64,000 nucleotides of DNA from CAZSHG01 sp964459995. Its GTDB lineage: Bacteria; UBP14; UBA6098. The stretch covers positions 124,001-188,000 of the forward strand of contig CAYWOR010000002.1 in assembly GCA_964459995.1 (NCBI GenBank), given 5' to 3'. The notes beneath the pieces are model-generated. The model searched no databases. It worked only from the letters and a program-made list of their open reading frames with translations, and was not told where the DNA came from. The position numbers were made by a program, and so were the translations under genes. Shown here one piece after another: positions 48,975 through 57,786 of the stretch; the first letter of the stretch is position 1, and each line of letters starts with the position of its first letter.

Positions 48975-51877
48975 TATCGTAAAAGCACAGCTTTTGTAGT
49001 TGTATTATTTGAACCGCTCGACACGCGAATGTAGTAAACTCCGCTTGGAAGGCTGTCTGCTGGCCGCCAATGGGTTATGCCATCTTTCGAGGAATCGATT
49101 TTATCGACAAGCCTGCCGCTTAAGTCGTAAATCTCTATTTCCGCGATCGATAAGCCTGTTTCGATTCTGCAAACTGCATTGAACGGGTTCGGATAGACCG
49201 AGATCGAGTGCCTTTGGGGAAGCTTACGCGGCTCTTCAATCGAGATAAACTGCATACCGAACCACTCGAAAATTTCCTCGAGAAGCTCGGATAAATGCAA
49301 AAATGCAATTCCGCCGAGGGCTTCGATTCCGAAACCGAAGAGCACGGTTTTGTTCGTGCCGTTGAAAGAAGCCACAGCCGAGGTTGCACCGTCGGAATAT
49401 TGGAAAATGGCCTCGCCCGATGTCGGGGTAAGTTTAGTAAGTCGCTCAGGGCGTTGGTTGCCGGCTCCGGGCGCGCCGAAAAGGGCGATCTGGGCATCTA
49501 CAAAGTCGAGCCATGGGTTAGACAATCCATCGAGTATCACCGAAGCGCCGGTGGACAAATGATTCGCGCCAAATCGGCTCGAAAGAAAGCCTGGAGCGAA
49601 CTGGTGGGTGAGTTTCTGGCCGGTTAGAATGACATGCCCGCCGCCGTCGAGGAATTCGGCAATTGCGGAGGTATCGTTATCCGAAATCGCGTTGCCGAGT
49701 GTGTCGCCGCCGGTAAACCAGAGCATCGCGGGATAATCCTCAAAAGAGGTCGGTCTTCCGCGTGTGAGCGTCTGGTGGTAAACATATGTTACTCCGAGGC
49801 GTTCGAGTGCCTCGCGGAAAAATGGGGCGATTTGGCTGAAGGAGTCCGGGTCGTCATCGACGAGCAGAAGTTGCGGATGGCCGACATAGATGTCGAAAGT
49901 GTCAGCGACCACAAGCGGCGAATTATCAGCGTAATAGGTAACGCAGAGTTTGGCCATATGAGGTATAAAACTGGGCGGGGCTTCCATGATGAAGGCGTCG
50001 CCGATACTTGCCTCGCCGGGAGGAATATTCGGGGCGAAGGTGCTCGTCGAGTCTATTATCGTCGCAGTTTGAGGGCCGACGAAACGTAAAACAGCCCGAA
50101 GTCCTTCGATATTCGGCCAGGCGAAGCTGTCGTCGGCAGTGATTTCGGGTGTTATTCTAAGTTGTTCGCCCTCTTCGAGATAGCTGTCGCCGTCGCCGAT
50201 GTCCTCCATGCGATACACAGCATCGAAATTCGGGAAGACTCCCGGGCCAATGCCGTGCATGTGAAAGGCCATCAGGATGTCGAAGTAATTCGGGGTGCCA
50301 TTGGTGAGGTCGTCGTCGATGTCGTCGGTAAAAATGCACTCTGGAACGAAGCCGTGAAAGGTGTTCGGCGTGGCGTATCGAGTGAAATGAATAAGAGTGT
50401 CGCAACGACCGACAGCGATGCGTTTGCGTAAATCCCAAAATGCACCGCCAATGATTCTTCCGTCGGCGTGAACCTGCCCCTGCCAATCCCGTGGGTATTG
50501 GAGGGTGTTTTCCATGGTGCGGAACATTTGCGAGCCGCCGCGTTGGCATTTGTAGCCTACACGTGGGTCGTCGTTATTTGTGCATGCGAAGTAATCGCTG
50601 AAGGCCTCGTTCATCGCGCCGGATTGGCCGGAGTAGGGAAAATGTGTGCCCTCATACATCGAGCCGGTGATGCCGTGAGTGTATTCGTGATATATGATGT
50701 TCGAGAATAGCGCGAAATTTCGTGTTGTCATTCCGCCGACGCCGTAATTTGTAGCATATCCGTCCCAGAAGGCGTTTTCGGTGGTTCCGGCGATACCGGC
50801 GCGGGCGGGGACAGCATAATCGAGCGCGGTTAGCGGCGGATCGAGTCTTTCATAGTATTCGTGTATGTAAGTTGTGTGGTAATAAAGATTTACCTGTGCC
50901 GAATCCGCCCAATTAACGCTGAAAACGAAATTATGCTCGCGCGGAGGTGTCAGCCATGCTTGATAAACACCATTTTCGCCGACATTGTTAACGACCTCTG
51001 CCCATTGGCCGCGAAGATATGCTTTAAGGGGCATCTCCCAGCTAAGTATCGTCGAGAGCATGTATTGGCCAATTACATCGGTTCGGCCGTTGTTGAAATA
51101 ATTGAGGTTCATGTCGCCGAACTGAAAATCGCCCTGCTCGAAGGGGTCGTCCCAATATCGAGGCAGATAATCGATTTGGGCGTTTCCCCAGATGTCGTAG
51201 AAGTTTACGAGGCTGTAATGAAACAACGGCGCGCCGTCGATTGCGGAGATATAGCAACGCCATCTTTGGCCGGGGTTTCCGGAGAGGTCGATTCGCCATG
51301 CGAGACGGCCGATGGTCAGCATTTCATCGAAATCCGGCCAGAAAATCAGGTCGATGTTTTCGATATTGCTATGTTCGATGTATTTATTTTTTGCGATCGA
51401 GATTGCCTGAGTTTGCTGAATTATGGGAGTTTGGCCGTCGAAGACCGAGATTATTTGTGAGCCGCAAAAGGCGAGTCTTCCATTGCCAAAGATACGGAAA
51501 TCGACTCTTCCGCCTTCGACCGGTATGCCGTTTTCGGATTGGATATAGGTTATCCACCATCGGCCGAGGCGGTTTTCGGCACCAAGCAAGGTTATTTCGC
51601 GCGAGGATATTTCAAAAATCTCCGGATTATTATCGACGAAGGAGCGGCAGTTACGGTCAAGCTCTTCTGCGGTTTTTCCGGCGATGAAAACCGGTTCCGG
51701 CGGGTAATAATAAGTCGCGCCGTTAAGGCCGGGGATTCTGCCGGTCATCGCGCCGTTTTCAACCGAATAGGCGACATCGGGAATTTCGAAGTGGTCACCT
51801 GTCGGGAAACCCGGGTCGATAAGGGCGTTGGCGGCGCATATCGCGAGAAGAAGAATCGGTAATATTAAACGATACAT
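48974..51877 (-). CDS. Secreted zinc metalloprotease (fungalysin/M36-like) with sorting-type C-terminus
   Basis: 967 residues. Signal peptide (LILPILLLAICAANA). Residues 50-220 look like a propeptide (FTP/PepSY-type). The zinc site is HEYTH near residue 396-400, with the third ligand in NEAFSDYF near 423, about 23 residues on, as in gluzincins. A beta-sandwich region follows, with a DLLVDDDPDS-like segment near residue 680 (LLLVDDDPDSFSQIAPFF). The last 80 residues form the sorting-type module (SVYPNPFNAVCRIETG, IYDLSGRLVDKI, LPSGVYYIRV...VLLR). Exported, calcium-stabilised protease by family; role nutritional or in surface maturation. Confidence 0.85.
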   Translation of the reverse strand: MYRLILPILLLAICAANALIDPGFPTGDHFEIPDVAYSVENGAMTGRIPGLNGATYYYPPEPVFIAGKTAEELDRNCRSFVDNNPEIFEISSREITLLGAENRLGRWWITYIQSENGIPVEGGRVDFRIFGNGRLAFCGSQIISVFDGQTPIIQQTQAISIAKNKYIEHSNIENIDLIFWPDFDEMLTIGRLAWRIDLSGNPGQRWRCYISAIDGAPLFHYSLVNFYDIWGNAQIDYLPRYWDDPFEQGDFQFGDMNLNYFNNGRTDVIGQYMLSTILSWEMPLKAYLRGQWAEVVNNVGENGVYQAWLTPPREHNFVFSVNWADSAQVNLYYHTTYIHEYYERLDPPLTALDYAVPARAGIAGTTENAFWDGYATNYGVGGMTTRNFALFSNIIYHEYTHGITGSMYEGTHFPYSGQSGAMNEAFSDYFACTNNDDPRVGYKCQRGGSQMFRTMENTLQYPRDWQGQVHADGRIIGGAFWDLRKRIAVGRCDTLIHFTRYATPNTFHGFVPECIFTDDIDDDLTNGTPNYFDILMAFHMHGIGPGVFPNFDAVYRMEDIGDGDSYLEEGEQLRITPEITADDSFAWPNIEGLRAVLRFVGPQTATIIDSTSTFAPNIPPGEASIGDAFIMEAPPSFIPHMAKLCVTYYADNSPLVVADTFDIYVGHPQLLLVDDDPDSFSQIAPFFREALERLGVTYVYHQTLTRGRPTSFEDYPAMLWFTGGDTLGNAISDNDTSAIAEFLDGGGHVILTGQKLTHQFAPGFLSSRFGANHLSTGASVILDGLSNPWLDFVDAQIALFGAPGAGNQRPERLTKLTPTSGEAIFQYSDGATSAVASFNGTNKTVLFGFGIEALGGIAFLHLSELLEEIFEWFGMQFISIEEPRKLPQRHSISVYPNPFNAVCRIETGLSIAEIEIYDLSGRLVDKIDSSKDGITHWRPADSLPSGVYYIRVSSGSNNTTTKAVLLR

Positions 51878-51906
51878 CTATGCTCCAAAGTTCCAATTAA
51901 ATCTAT

Positions 51907-51936
51907 TTAATATAGACACAATAATACGGATGTCAA
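51907..51936 (-). promoter_or_regulatory. Promoter of the protease-suhB-LPS-nadA unit
   Basis: Minus strand TTGACA (51936-51931), 18-base spacer, TATTAA (51912-51907). Short leader with TTGGAG before the ATG at 51877. Confidence 0.6.
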
Positions 51937-51972
51937 CGCCGAGTTGTGTTTGAACCTATCTGCTTTAATTGC

Positions 51973-52001
51973 TTGCGGAAATTGCGTGAATCGGTTATTT
52001 T
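51973..52001 (+). promoter_or_regulatory. Probable promoter of the exported-protein/que unit
   Basis: TTGCGG (51973-51978), 17-base spacer, TATTTT (51996-52001); GGAGG follows before the ATG at 52024. Confidence 0.4.
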
Positions 52002-52023
52002 ATATGCATCAAATGGAGGAAAA

Positions 52024-52860
52024 ATGAAAAAAACGGTGTTCGTTGTTTTACTTCTTGGTTTAAGCTCGATGTCGGTTTTCGCGGAAAGAGAATTCGACCT
52101 GAATTTCGGGGTTTGGAATTTCGATAGGGAATCGACCCGATTAGGTCTGGACATCTCTGTTGGAGCGGGTTACAGTGTGCCGCTTAATTTGAATAAAAAA
52201 CCCGCGGATTTCGACATCGCAGAAAATTATGACCCTGTTGTGCCGACAATAATCGCGCGTGCTGGTCTTGGAGCTTACAGCTACGGCGATGTCCCCGAGA
52301 TAAATGGACAGATAGCGCTCGAATACATCCGCACGGCTTATGAAAGCAACGATGCGAACCTCGTATTCAATGCTTTCGGCATTTCGAACTCTTTCTCTGT
52401 GCATCCGGCAGAGCATATTTCGATTCGGCAGGGAGGCGGCTCGGGGCTGTATATTCTCTCGATGGATCCCGATAACTCGGTAACCGGCACTTTTGCGGAT
52501 TATACTTCGGATATCGAAGCTCGAACCGGCAAGCCGCATCTTTATTCGGGCAAAGAGCTTGGTTTTGGGTTTTATTTGGGCGACACGCCTTTTATGGAGA
52601 TTTCTGCCGATGTCCGCGTAGATACCTACTATCCTCGCTACATTTTTTGGCCGGAATTTGCCCGTGGGATGGTTTATAGCGCTATCGAGAGCGGGTTCAA
52701 CGGCGCGGCTAAGGGCACGGATGTTTGGGCGCTCGGTCTTATTGGACCGGTCGTAACGACCGCCCTCGAGGTCTTCAATCTGAATTTCTATCCTGACAAG
52801 GTCGGTGAGAAGCATCAGCATGTCGTTACACCTTCTCTTACAATAACTATCCATTTCTGA
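52024..52860 (+). CDS. Exported beta-barrel-like protein, unknown function
   Basis: 278 residues from the ATG at 52024 (GGAGG box). Signal peptide ends SMSVFAE. The mature part alternates polar and hydrophobic residues with many aromatics and glycines (LDISVGAGYSVPLNL, IIARAGLGAYSYG, ELGFGFYLG) and ends in Phe (TITIHF), as outer-membrane barrels do. No family recognised. It lies four bases before queD, which may be chance packing rather than shared function. Confidence 0.65.
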   Translation: MKKTVFVVLLLGLSSMSVFAEREFDLNFGVWNFDRESTRLGLDISVGAGYSVPLNLNKKPADFDIAENYDPVVPTIIARAGLGAYSYGDVPEINGQIALEYIRTAYESNDANLVFNAFGISNSFSVHPAEHISIRQGGGSGLYILSMDPDNSVTGTFADYTSDIEARTGKPHLYSGKELGFGFYLGDTPFMEISADVRVDTYYPRYIFWPEFARGMVYSAIESGFNGAAKGTDVWALGLIGPVVTTALEVFNLNFYPDKVGEKHQHVVTPSLTITIHF

Positions 52861-52864
52861 GAAC

Positions 52865-53245
52865 ATGTTTAGGATAAAAGTAAAGGGCGAGTTTTCCGCG
52901 GCGCACCGTATTTGCGGTTATAATGGCGATTGCGCGAATCTTCACGGGCATAACTGGAAGGTGCAGATTTCCATTTCGGCAACGGAGCTTGACGAATTGG
53001 GAATGGCGTGCGATTTCCGAGTCGCGAAGAATATCCTGCGCGAAGAGCTTATGAGATGGGATCATCATTATCTCAATGATATGGAGATTTTTCGCGATAG
53101 TTGCCCGACCTCGGAACGAATCGCGAAGGAGATATTCGACAGTATATCGTCCAAACTGCCTTCGCATCTTAAGCTCGCTACAGTCGAGATTTTCGAATCT
53201 GACACTTCGAGCGTGGAATACATCCCTTCGGAGGAAGCGTTTTGA
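52865..53245 (+). CDS. queD: 6-carboxytetrahydropterin synthase
   Basis: 126 residues. Makes 6-carboxytetrahydropterin in the queuosine/7-deazaguanine pathway. Zinc histidines H14, H27 and H29, and catalytic Cys23, are in place (FSAAHRI...DCANLHGHNWK); the conserved DHHYLND follows. Overlaps queE by four bases. Confidence 0.95.
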   Translation: MFRIKVKGEFSAAHRICGYNGDCANLHGHNWKVQISISATELDELGMACDFRVAKNILREELMRWDHHYLNDMEIFRDSCPTSERIAKEIFDSISSKLPSHLKLATVEIFESDTSSVEYIPSEEAF

Positions 53246-53865
53246 TACCTTTGAACGACATGGTCGAAACGCTTATGGGAGAGCTTCCGGAGGTTGGCAG
53301 ACCCTGTGTTTTGGTGCGCTTGGCCGGATGCAACCTCGCCTGCAAATGGTGCGACACGACTGATAATAAATTCGTCCGCGAAAGATTAACCGTATCGGAG
53401 CTTGCGGGGAGAATCCGGTCGACTGGCAGGGAACTTGTCATGATTACCGGCGGCGAACCTCTTTTATGCGAGGAAACGCCAGAACTTATCGCTGAATTGT
53501 TGGAAATGGGACTGAGGGTCGTCGTCGAGACAAACGGTAGCCTTCCTTTGGACAAAATCCCTCCCGATGCGATAAAATCTATCGATGTCAAAACGCCATC
53601 CAGCGGGCATTCGGAGAGTTTCCTCGAATCGAACTTGAAATTTATAACATCGAAAGACACGCTTAAATTTGTTGTGGCGAATCGGGATGACTTCGAGTGG
53701 TCGCTCCGTCGGCTCGATGAATTCGAGTTTTCCTCCGATGCTGATATAGTTTTTTCGCCTGTTTGGGGCGAAATCGACGCGAAAACTCTCGCCGAATGGA
53801 TACTTGAGACGAAAATGCCCTTTCGGCTTTCGATACAAATTCACAAAATCATAGGGATAAAATAA
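53242..53865 (+). CDS. queE: 7-carboxy-7-deazaguanine synthase
   Basis: 207 residues, TTG start inside the queD stop (TTGA). Radical SAM enzyme: C30-x3-C34-x2-C37 in GCNLACKWCDT and GGEPLL for SAM binding. The GEL...GRPC opening is typical of QueE. Overlaps queC by one base. Confidence 0.95.
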   Translation: MIPLNDMVETLMGELPEVGRPCVLVRLAGCNLACKWCDTTDNKFVRERLTVSELAGRIRSTGRELVMITGGEPLLCEETPELIAELLEMGLRVVVETNGSLPLDKIPPDAIKSIDVKTPSSGHSESFLESNLKFITSKDTLKFVVANRDDFEWSLRRLDEFEFSSDADIVFSPVWGEIDAKTLAEWILETKMPFRLSIQIHKIIGIK

Positions 53866-54539
53866 TGCCGAAAAAGCTCAAACGCGCTGTGGTTCTGCAT
53901 TCTGGCGGCGTCGATTCGACTGTGTCAGCGGCGGTCGCCAAAAGGGACGGTTACGAGCTGTATATGCTCCATTTCGATTACGGCCAACGCACGGAAAGCA
54001 AGGAACGAAGCTGTTTTGCGGCAATCGGCAAAGTTTTCGAAGCGAAACGGCAGGAAATTTCGAATGTCCGCTATCTGCAGTGGATAGGGCATTCAAGCCT
54101 TACCGACGAGCATATTCCAGTTCCCCACGGCGAACCGGAGGGAATTCCGACGACATATGTTCCATTTCGCAACGGCATATTCCTCGCGATGGCGGCGGCA
54201 TGGGCGGAAACGATTCGTGCGGAGGCGATTTATATCGGCGCGATGGAGGAAGACGGCCCGGGATACCCCGACACCACCGAGGCATTCATCGAGGCGATGG
54301 AAAGGGCGATTAATCTCGGGCGAAAACCCGAATCCCATTGCAAAATCGCCGCGCCGATTATTCATATGACAAAAGCCGAGGTTATCAAACTTGGTATTGA
54401 ACTTGTTGTCCCCTTCGGAATGACATGGAGCTGTTACGAGAGCGAGGATAAGGCCTGCGGCGAATGTCAGAGCTGTCTGATGCGTAAAAGAGCCTTTGCC
54501 GAGGCTGGAATGAAAGACCCGATACCATACAAAAAATAG
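53865..54539 (+). CDS. queC: 7-cyano-7-deazaguanine synthase
   Basis: 224 residues. PP-loop ATPase with HSGGVDST (12-19); converts carboxydeazaguanine to preQ0. C-terminal zinc cysteines lie in CYESEDKACGECQSC. With queD and queE this completes preQ0 synthesis from GTP except for folE; queF is not in the window. Confidence 0.96.
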   Translation: MPKKLKRAVVLHSGGVDSTVSAAVAKRDGYELYMLHFDYGQRTESKERSCFAAIGKVFEAKRQEISNVRYLQWIGHSSLTDEHIPVPHGEPEGIPTTYVPFRNGIFLAMAAAWAETIRAEAIYIGAMEEDGPGYPDTTEAFIEAMERAINLGRKPESHCKIAAPIIHMTKAEVIKLGIELVVPFGMTWSCYESEDKACGECQSCLMRKRAFAEAGMKDPIPYKK

Positions 54540-54550
54540 CGGAGACCGAT

Positions 54551-56683
54551 TTGAGAACTATAAATTTCCTATTCGCAGTGCATCTTCACCAGCCGGTGGG
54601 GAATTTCGAGGGCGTTTTCAGATACGCCACCGAAACTGCCTATAACCCTTTCTTGCGGGCGATGAAAGAGCATCCGGAGTTCCCCTTCGCCTTCCACGCC
54701 TCGGGACCGCTTTGGGAATATTGGGAGAAGAATAATCCCGAGCTTTTCGACATCATCCGAAAGCTTGTGAAGCGAAGGCAGATGGAACTTCTCGGCGGCG
54801 GTTTCTACGAGCCGATTTTGGCGGTTATTCCGCGAAGGGACGCTATTGGACAGCTAAACATGATGGCCGACTATATCGAGGATAATATCGGCCAAAGACC
54901 GCGCGGAATATGGCTTACCGAGAGGATTTGGGAGCCGCACCTGCCGGAATTGCTTCGCACTGCGGGAGTTGAATACACCCTCACCGACGATTATCATTTT
55001 AAGAGCATAGGTGTCGTTGGCGATGAGCTTTTCGGCCATTACATCACCGACGATGGCGGGCATCGCGCTTTTATTTTCCCAATCTCGCAAGATTTACGAT
55101 ACACAATTCCCTTTGCCGACGCACAGAAAACAATCGATTTCCTTGTTCAGCGAGCCGACAGGACGCACAGCCGCGCACTCGTTTTCGGCGACGACGGGGA
55201 GAAATTCGGTCTTTGGCCCGGGACGAAAAAATGGGTCTGGGACGAGGGCTGGATGGCGAATTTCCTTCGGAGCATCTCGGAAAATCGCGATGTCATCAAA
55301 ATGAGCCGTTTCGACGACTGGATCGACACCCATCCGCCGGTGGGAAATGTCTATCTGCCGACTTGCAGTTATTTCGAGATGAGCGAGTGGACACTTCCCG
55401 CGAATCTCGCCGCGGATTTTCACCGCAAAGCCCACGCCCTCGAAGAAGAGGGGAAGATGGACGAATGGCGATCCTTCCTGAAGGGCGGATTTTGGCGCGG
55501 CTTTCTGACCAAATACCCCGAATCGGCATGGATGCACAAACGTATGATGCACGCCAGCAAGCAACTTACGGACTCCGGTCTTCCTTTCGGCGAAGGCGCA
55601 CGCGCTCTTTACCGCGCCCAATGCAACTGCGCTTACTGGCATGGCGTTTTCGGCGGGCTGTATCTCCCCCATCTTCGCAGAGGAATTTTCGATAACATTC
55701 TTCGGTGCGAAAAGCTCATCACAAGAAACGACGAGAAATTCGCCATCCGCGAGGATATGGACATCGATGGCTTCGATGAGGTTATTCTTCGCGACGGCGA
55801 TTTGCAAATATTCCTCAAGCCGGGCGAGGGCGGGAAAATCGCCGAAATCGACCTTCTGAAATGGGAACGCAATATCACCGACACATTCAGCAGAAGACCC
55901 GAGGGCTATCACCACCTCGTCGAGATTGCGGACGAGCCCTCGGATAGCGATGGTCAAGCCTCGATTCACGACATCGTGCAGGCGAAAGAAGCGGGATTAT
56001 CGAAACTCCTGCATTACGACTGGTATAACCGCCGTTTTCTGGTCGATTTCATTTTCGGCGAGGGGCTGACTCCGGAAAATTTCCGCGACGGCTCTTTCCC
56101 CGAATTAGGCGATTTCGCGAATCAGCCATACGACATTATCGACGGCCCGAAATCAAACCCCGACGGCCAATCGGTCAAAATGCGCAGGGACGGCGGAATA
56201 TTCCATGGCGATATCCGCACAAATTTCGCTATTGAAAAGGAAATCATTCTACTCGATGGAGGCGAGGGTTTCGTCGCGAAGTTCAAACTGATAAATCCGA
56301 ACGATGAAGCTTTGAACATCCATTTCGGCACGGAAACCCATTTCTCGCTGATGAGCGGCGACCATCCGCGCGTGCATTTTCATTTCGACGACGATGACCT
56401 GATTAATATTCGCACCGGCGAGCGCCGAGAGTTCTCAGATGTTAGAAGATATGAACTTCACGAGCTTGCCGACGGCTGGAAAATCCTTTGCGTTTGCGAT
56501 AAATGCGACCTCTGGATGTCCCCAATCGAGACGGTGAGCAACTCCGAATCGGGATTCGAGCGGATTTATCAGCAAACCAGCCTTTTGCATCACTGGAAAT
56601 TGGAAATCCCCGCTAGCGGCGAAAGAGAAATCGAACTAAAATGGCTAATCGAAGACTATAACGAAACAAATAAGGAGCAATAA
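54551..56683 (+). CDS. GH57 4-alpha-glucanotransferase/alpha-amylase
   Basis: 710 residues from a TTG with GGAG upstream. Glycoside hydrolase family 57 (Thermococcus litoralis glucanotransferase type): AVHLHQPVGN, the nucleophile Glu124 in WLTERIWEP, DDYHF, and the acid Asp214 in VFGDDGEKFG; the two catalytic residues match those of the family in number and place. The C-terminal half (residues 380-710) is the beta-sandwich DUF1925/1926 region. Cytoplasmic; acts on glycogen or maltodextrin. It overlaps the aldolase gene by one base, a carbohydrate-use pair. Confidence 0.9.
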   Translation: MRTINFLFAVHLHQPVGNFEGVFRYATETAYNPFLRAMKEHPEFPFAFHASGPLWEYWEKNNPELFDIIRKLVKRRQMELLGGGFYEPILAVIPRRDAIGQLNMMADYIEDNIGQRPRGIWLTERIWEPHLPELLRTAGVEYTLTDDYHFKSIGVVGDELFGHYITDDGGHRAFIFPISQDLRYTIPFADAQKTIDFLVQRADRTHSRALVFGDDGEKFGLWPGTKKWVWDEGWMANFLRSISENRDVIKMSRFDDWIDTHPPVGNVYLPTCSYFEMSEWTLPANLAADFHRKAHALEEEGKMDEWRSFLKGGFWRGFLTKYPESAWMHKRMMHASKQLTDSGLPFGEGARALYRAQCNCAYWHGVFGGLYLPHLRRGIFDNILRCEKLITRNDEKFAIREDMDIDGFDEVILRDGDLQIFLKPGEGGKIAEIDLLKWERNITDTFSRRPEGYHHLVEIADEPSDSDGQASIHDIVQAKEAGLSKLLHYDWYNRRFLVDFIFGEGLTPENFRDGSFPELGDFANQPYDIIDGPKSNPDGQSVKMRRDGGIFHGDIRTNFAIEKEIILLDGGEGFVAKFKLINPNDEALNIHFGTETHFSLMSGDHPRVHFHFDDDDLINIRTGERREFSDVRRYELHELADGWKILCVCDKCDLWMSPIETVSNSESGFERIYQQTSLLHHWKLEIPASGEREIELKWLIEDYNETNKEQ

Positions 56684-57732
56684 TGATCGACAAAATCGTC
56701 CAGTTGTTGGGCAACGAGGCGGATTATTTCCTCGCCCACAAATCGAGCACTTTCCCGAAAGAGAGTCTGCATTTGCCCGGGCCGGATTTCATCGACCGAA
56801 TTTTTATACAGTCAGACCGTCCGGCGCCTGTTCTTCGAAGTCTCGGCGAACTTTACGGCCATGGCAGACTCGCGAAAACCGGCTATGTGTCCATTCTTCC
56901 GGTGGATCAGGGGATCGAACACACTGCAGGAGCGAGTTTCGCGCCAAACCCGATTTATTTCGACCCGGAAAACATCGTGAAACTCGCAATCGAGGGCGGA
57001 TGCAACGGTGTGGCTTCGACTTTGGGTGTTCTCGGAATCGTTGCGAGGAAATATGCGCATAAAATTCCGTTCATTCTGAAAATCAACCATAACGAATTGA
57101 TGACCTACCCGAACAAGCACGACCAGATCCTTTTTGCCAGCGTCGATCAGGCTTTCGATATGGGCGCGGTGGCGGTCGGCGCGACGATATATTTCGGCTC
57201 CGAGGAGAGCAATCAGCAGATTGTCGAAATCAGCGAGGCTTTTGAACACGCCCATTCGCTGGGAATGGCGACCATTCTGTGGGCGTATCTTCGCAATCCG
57301 GCTTTCAAGGCGGACAAAGATTACCATCTCGCCTCCGATATGACCGGCCAGGCAAACCATCTCTCGGCGACCATTCAGGCGGATATTGTCAAACAAAAAC
57401 AGCCGGAAAACAACGGCGGTTTCAACGCGATAAAATTCGCGAAAACTCATGAAAAGGTCTATTCCGAGCTGACCACCGACCACCCCATCGACCTTACGCG
57501 CTATCAGGTGGCGAACTGCTATATGGGACGCATCGGCCTCATCAATTCGGGGGGCGCGTCGGGGAAAGACGACCTCGCGCAGGCGGTTCGGACGGCGGTA
57601 ATCAACAAGCGCGCGGGCGGTATGGGGCTAATCTCCGGGCGCAAAGCCTTCCAGAAGCCCATGGCGGACGGCGTCAAAATCCTCAACGCCATTCAGGACG
57701 TCTATCTCTGCGATGACGTAACGGTGGCGTAG
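56683..57732 (+). CDS. fbaB: Class I fructose-bisphosphate aldolase (FbaB type)
   Basis: 349 residues. DhnA/FbaB-like: ILPVDQGIEHTAGASFAPNP, the lysine-bearing FILKINHNELM strand, ATIYFGSEES, and GLINSGGASGKDD. Splits fructose 1,6-bisphosphate through a Schiff base. It begins with TAATG at the stop of the GH57 gene. Followed by a strong terminator. Confidence 0.93.
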   Translation: MIDKIVQLLGNEADYFLAHKSSTFPKESLHLPGPDFIDRIFIQSDRPAPVLRSLGELYGHGRLAKTGYVSILPVDQGIEHTAGASFAPNPIYFDPENIVKLAIEGGCNGVASTLGVLGIVARKYAHKIPFILKINHNELMTYPNKHDQILFASVDQAFDMGAVAVGATIYFGSEESNQQIVEISEAFEHAHSLGMATILWAYLRNPAFKADKDYHLASDMTGQANHLSATIQADIVKQKQPENNGGFNAIKFAKTHEKVYSELTTDHPIDLTRYQVANCYMGRIGLINSGGASGKDDLAQAVRTAVINKRAGGMGLISGRKAFQKPMADGVKILNAIQDVYLCDDVTVA

Positions 57733-57758
57733 AGGCCCAACGGCCTTGGTATGCACAA

Positions 57759-57786
57759 GGGCATGGCGGACGTCATGCCCTTTTTT
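57759..57786 (+). terminator. Terminator after the aldolase gene
   Basis: Stem GGGCATG / CATGCCC, 8-base loop, six T. Confidence 0.92.
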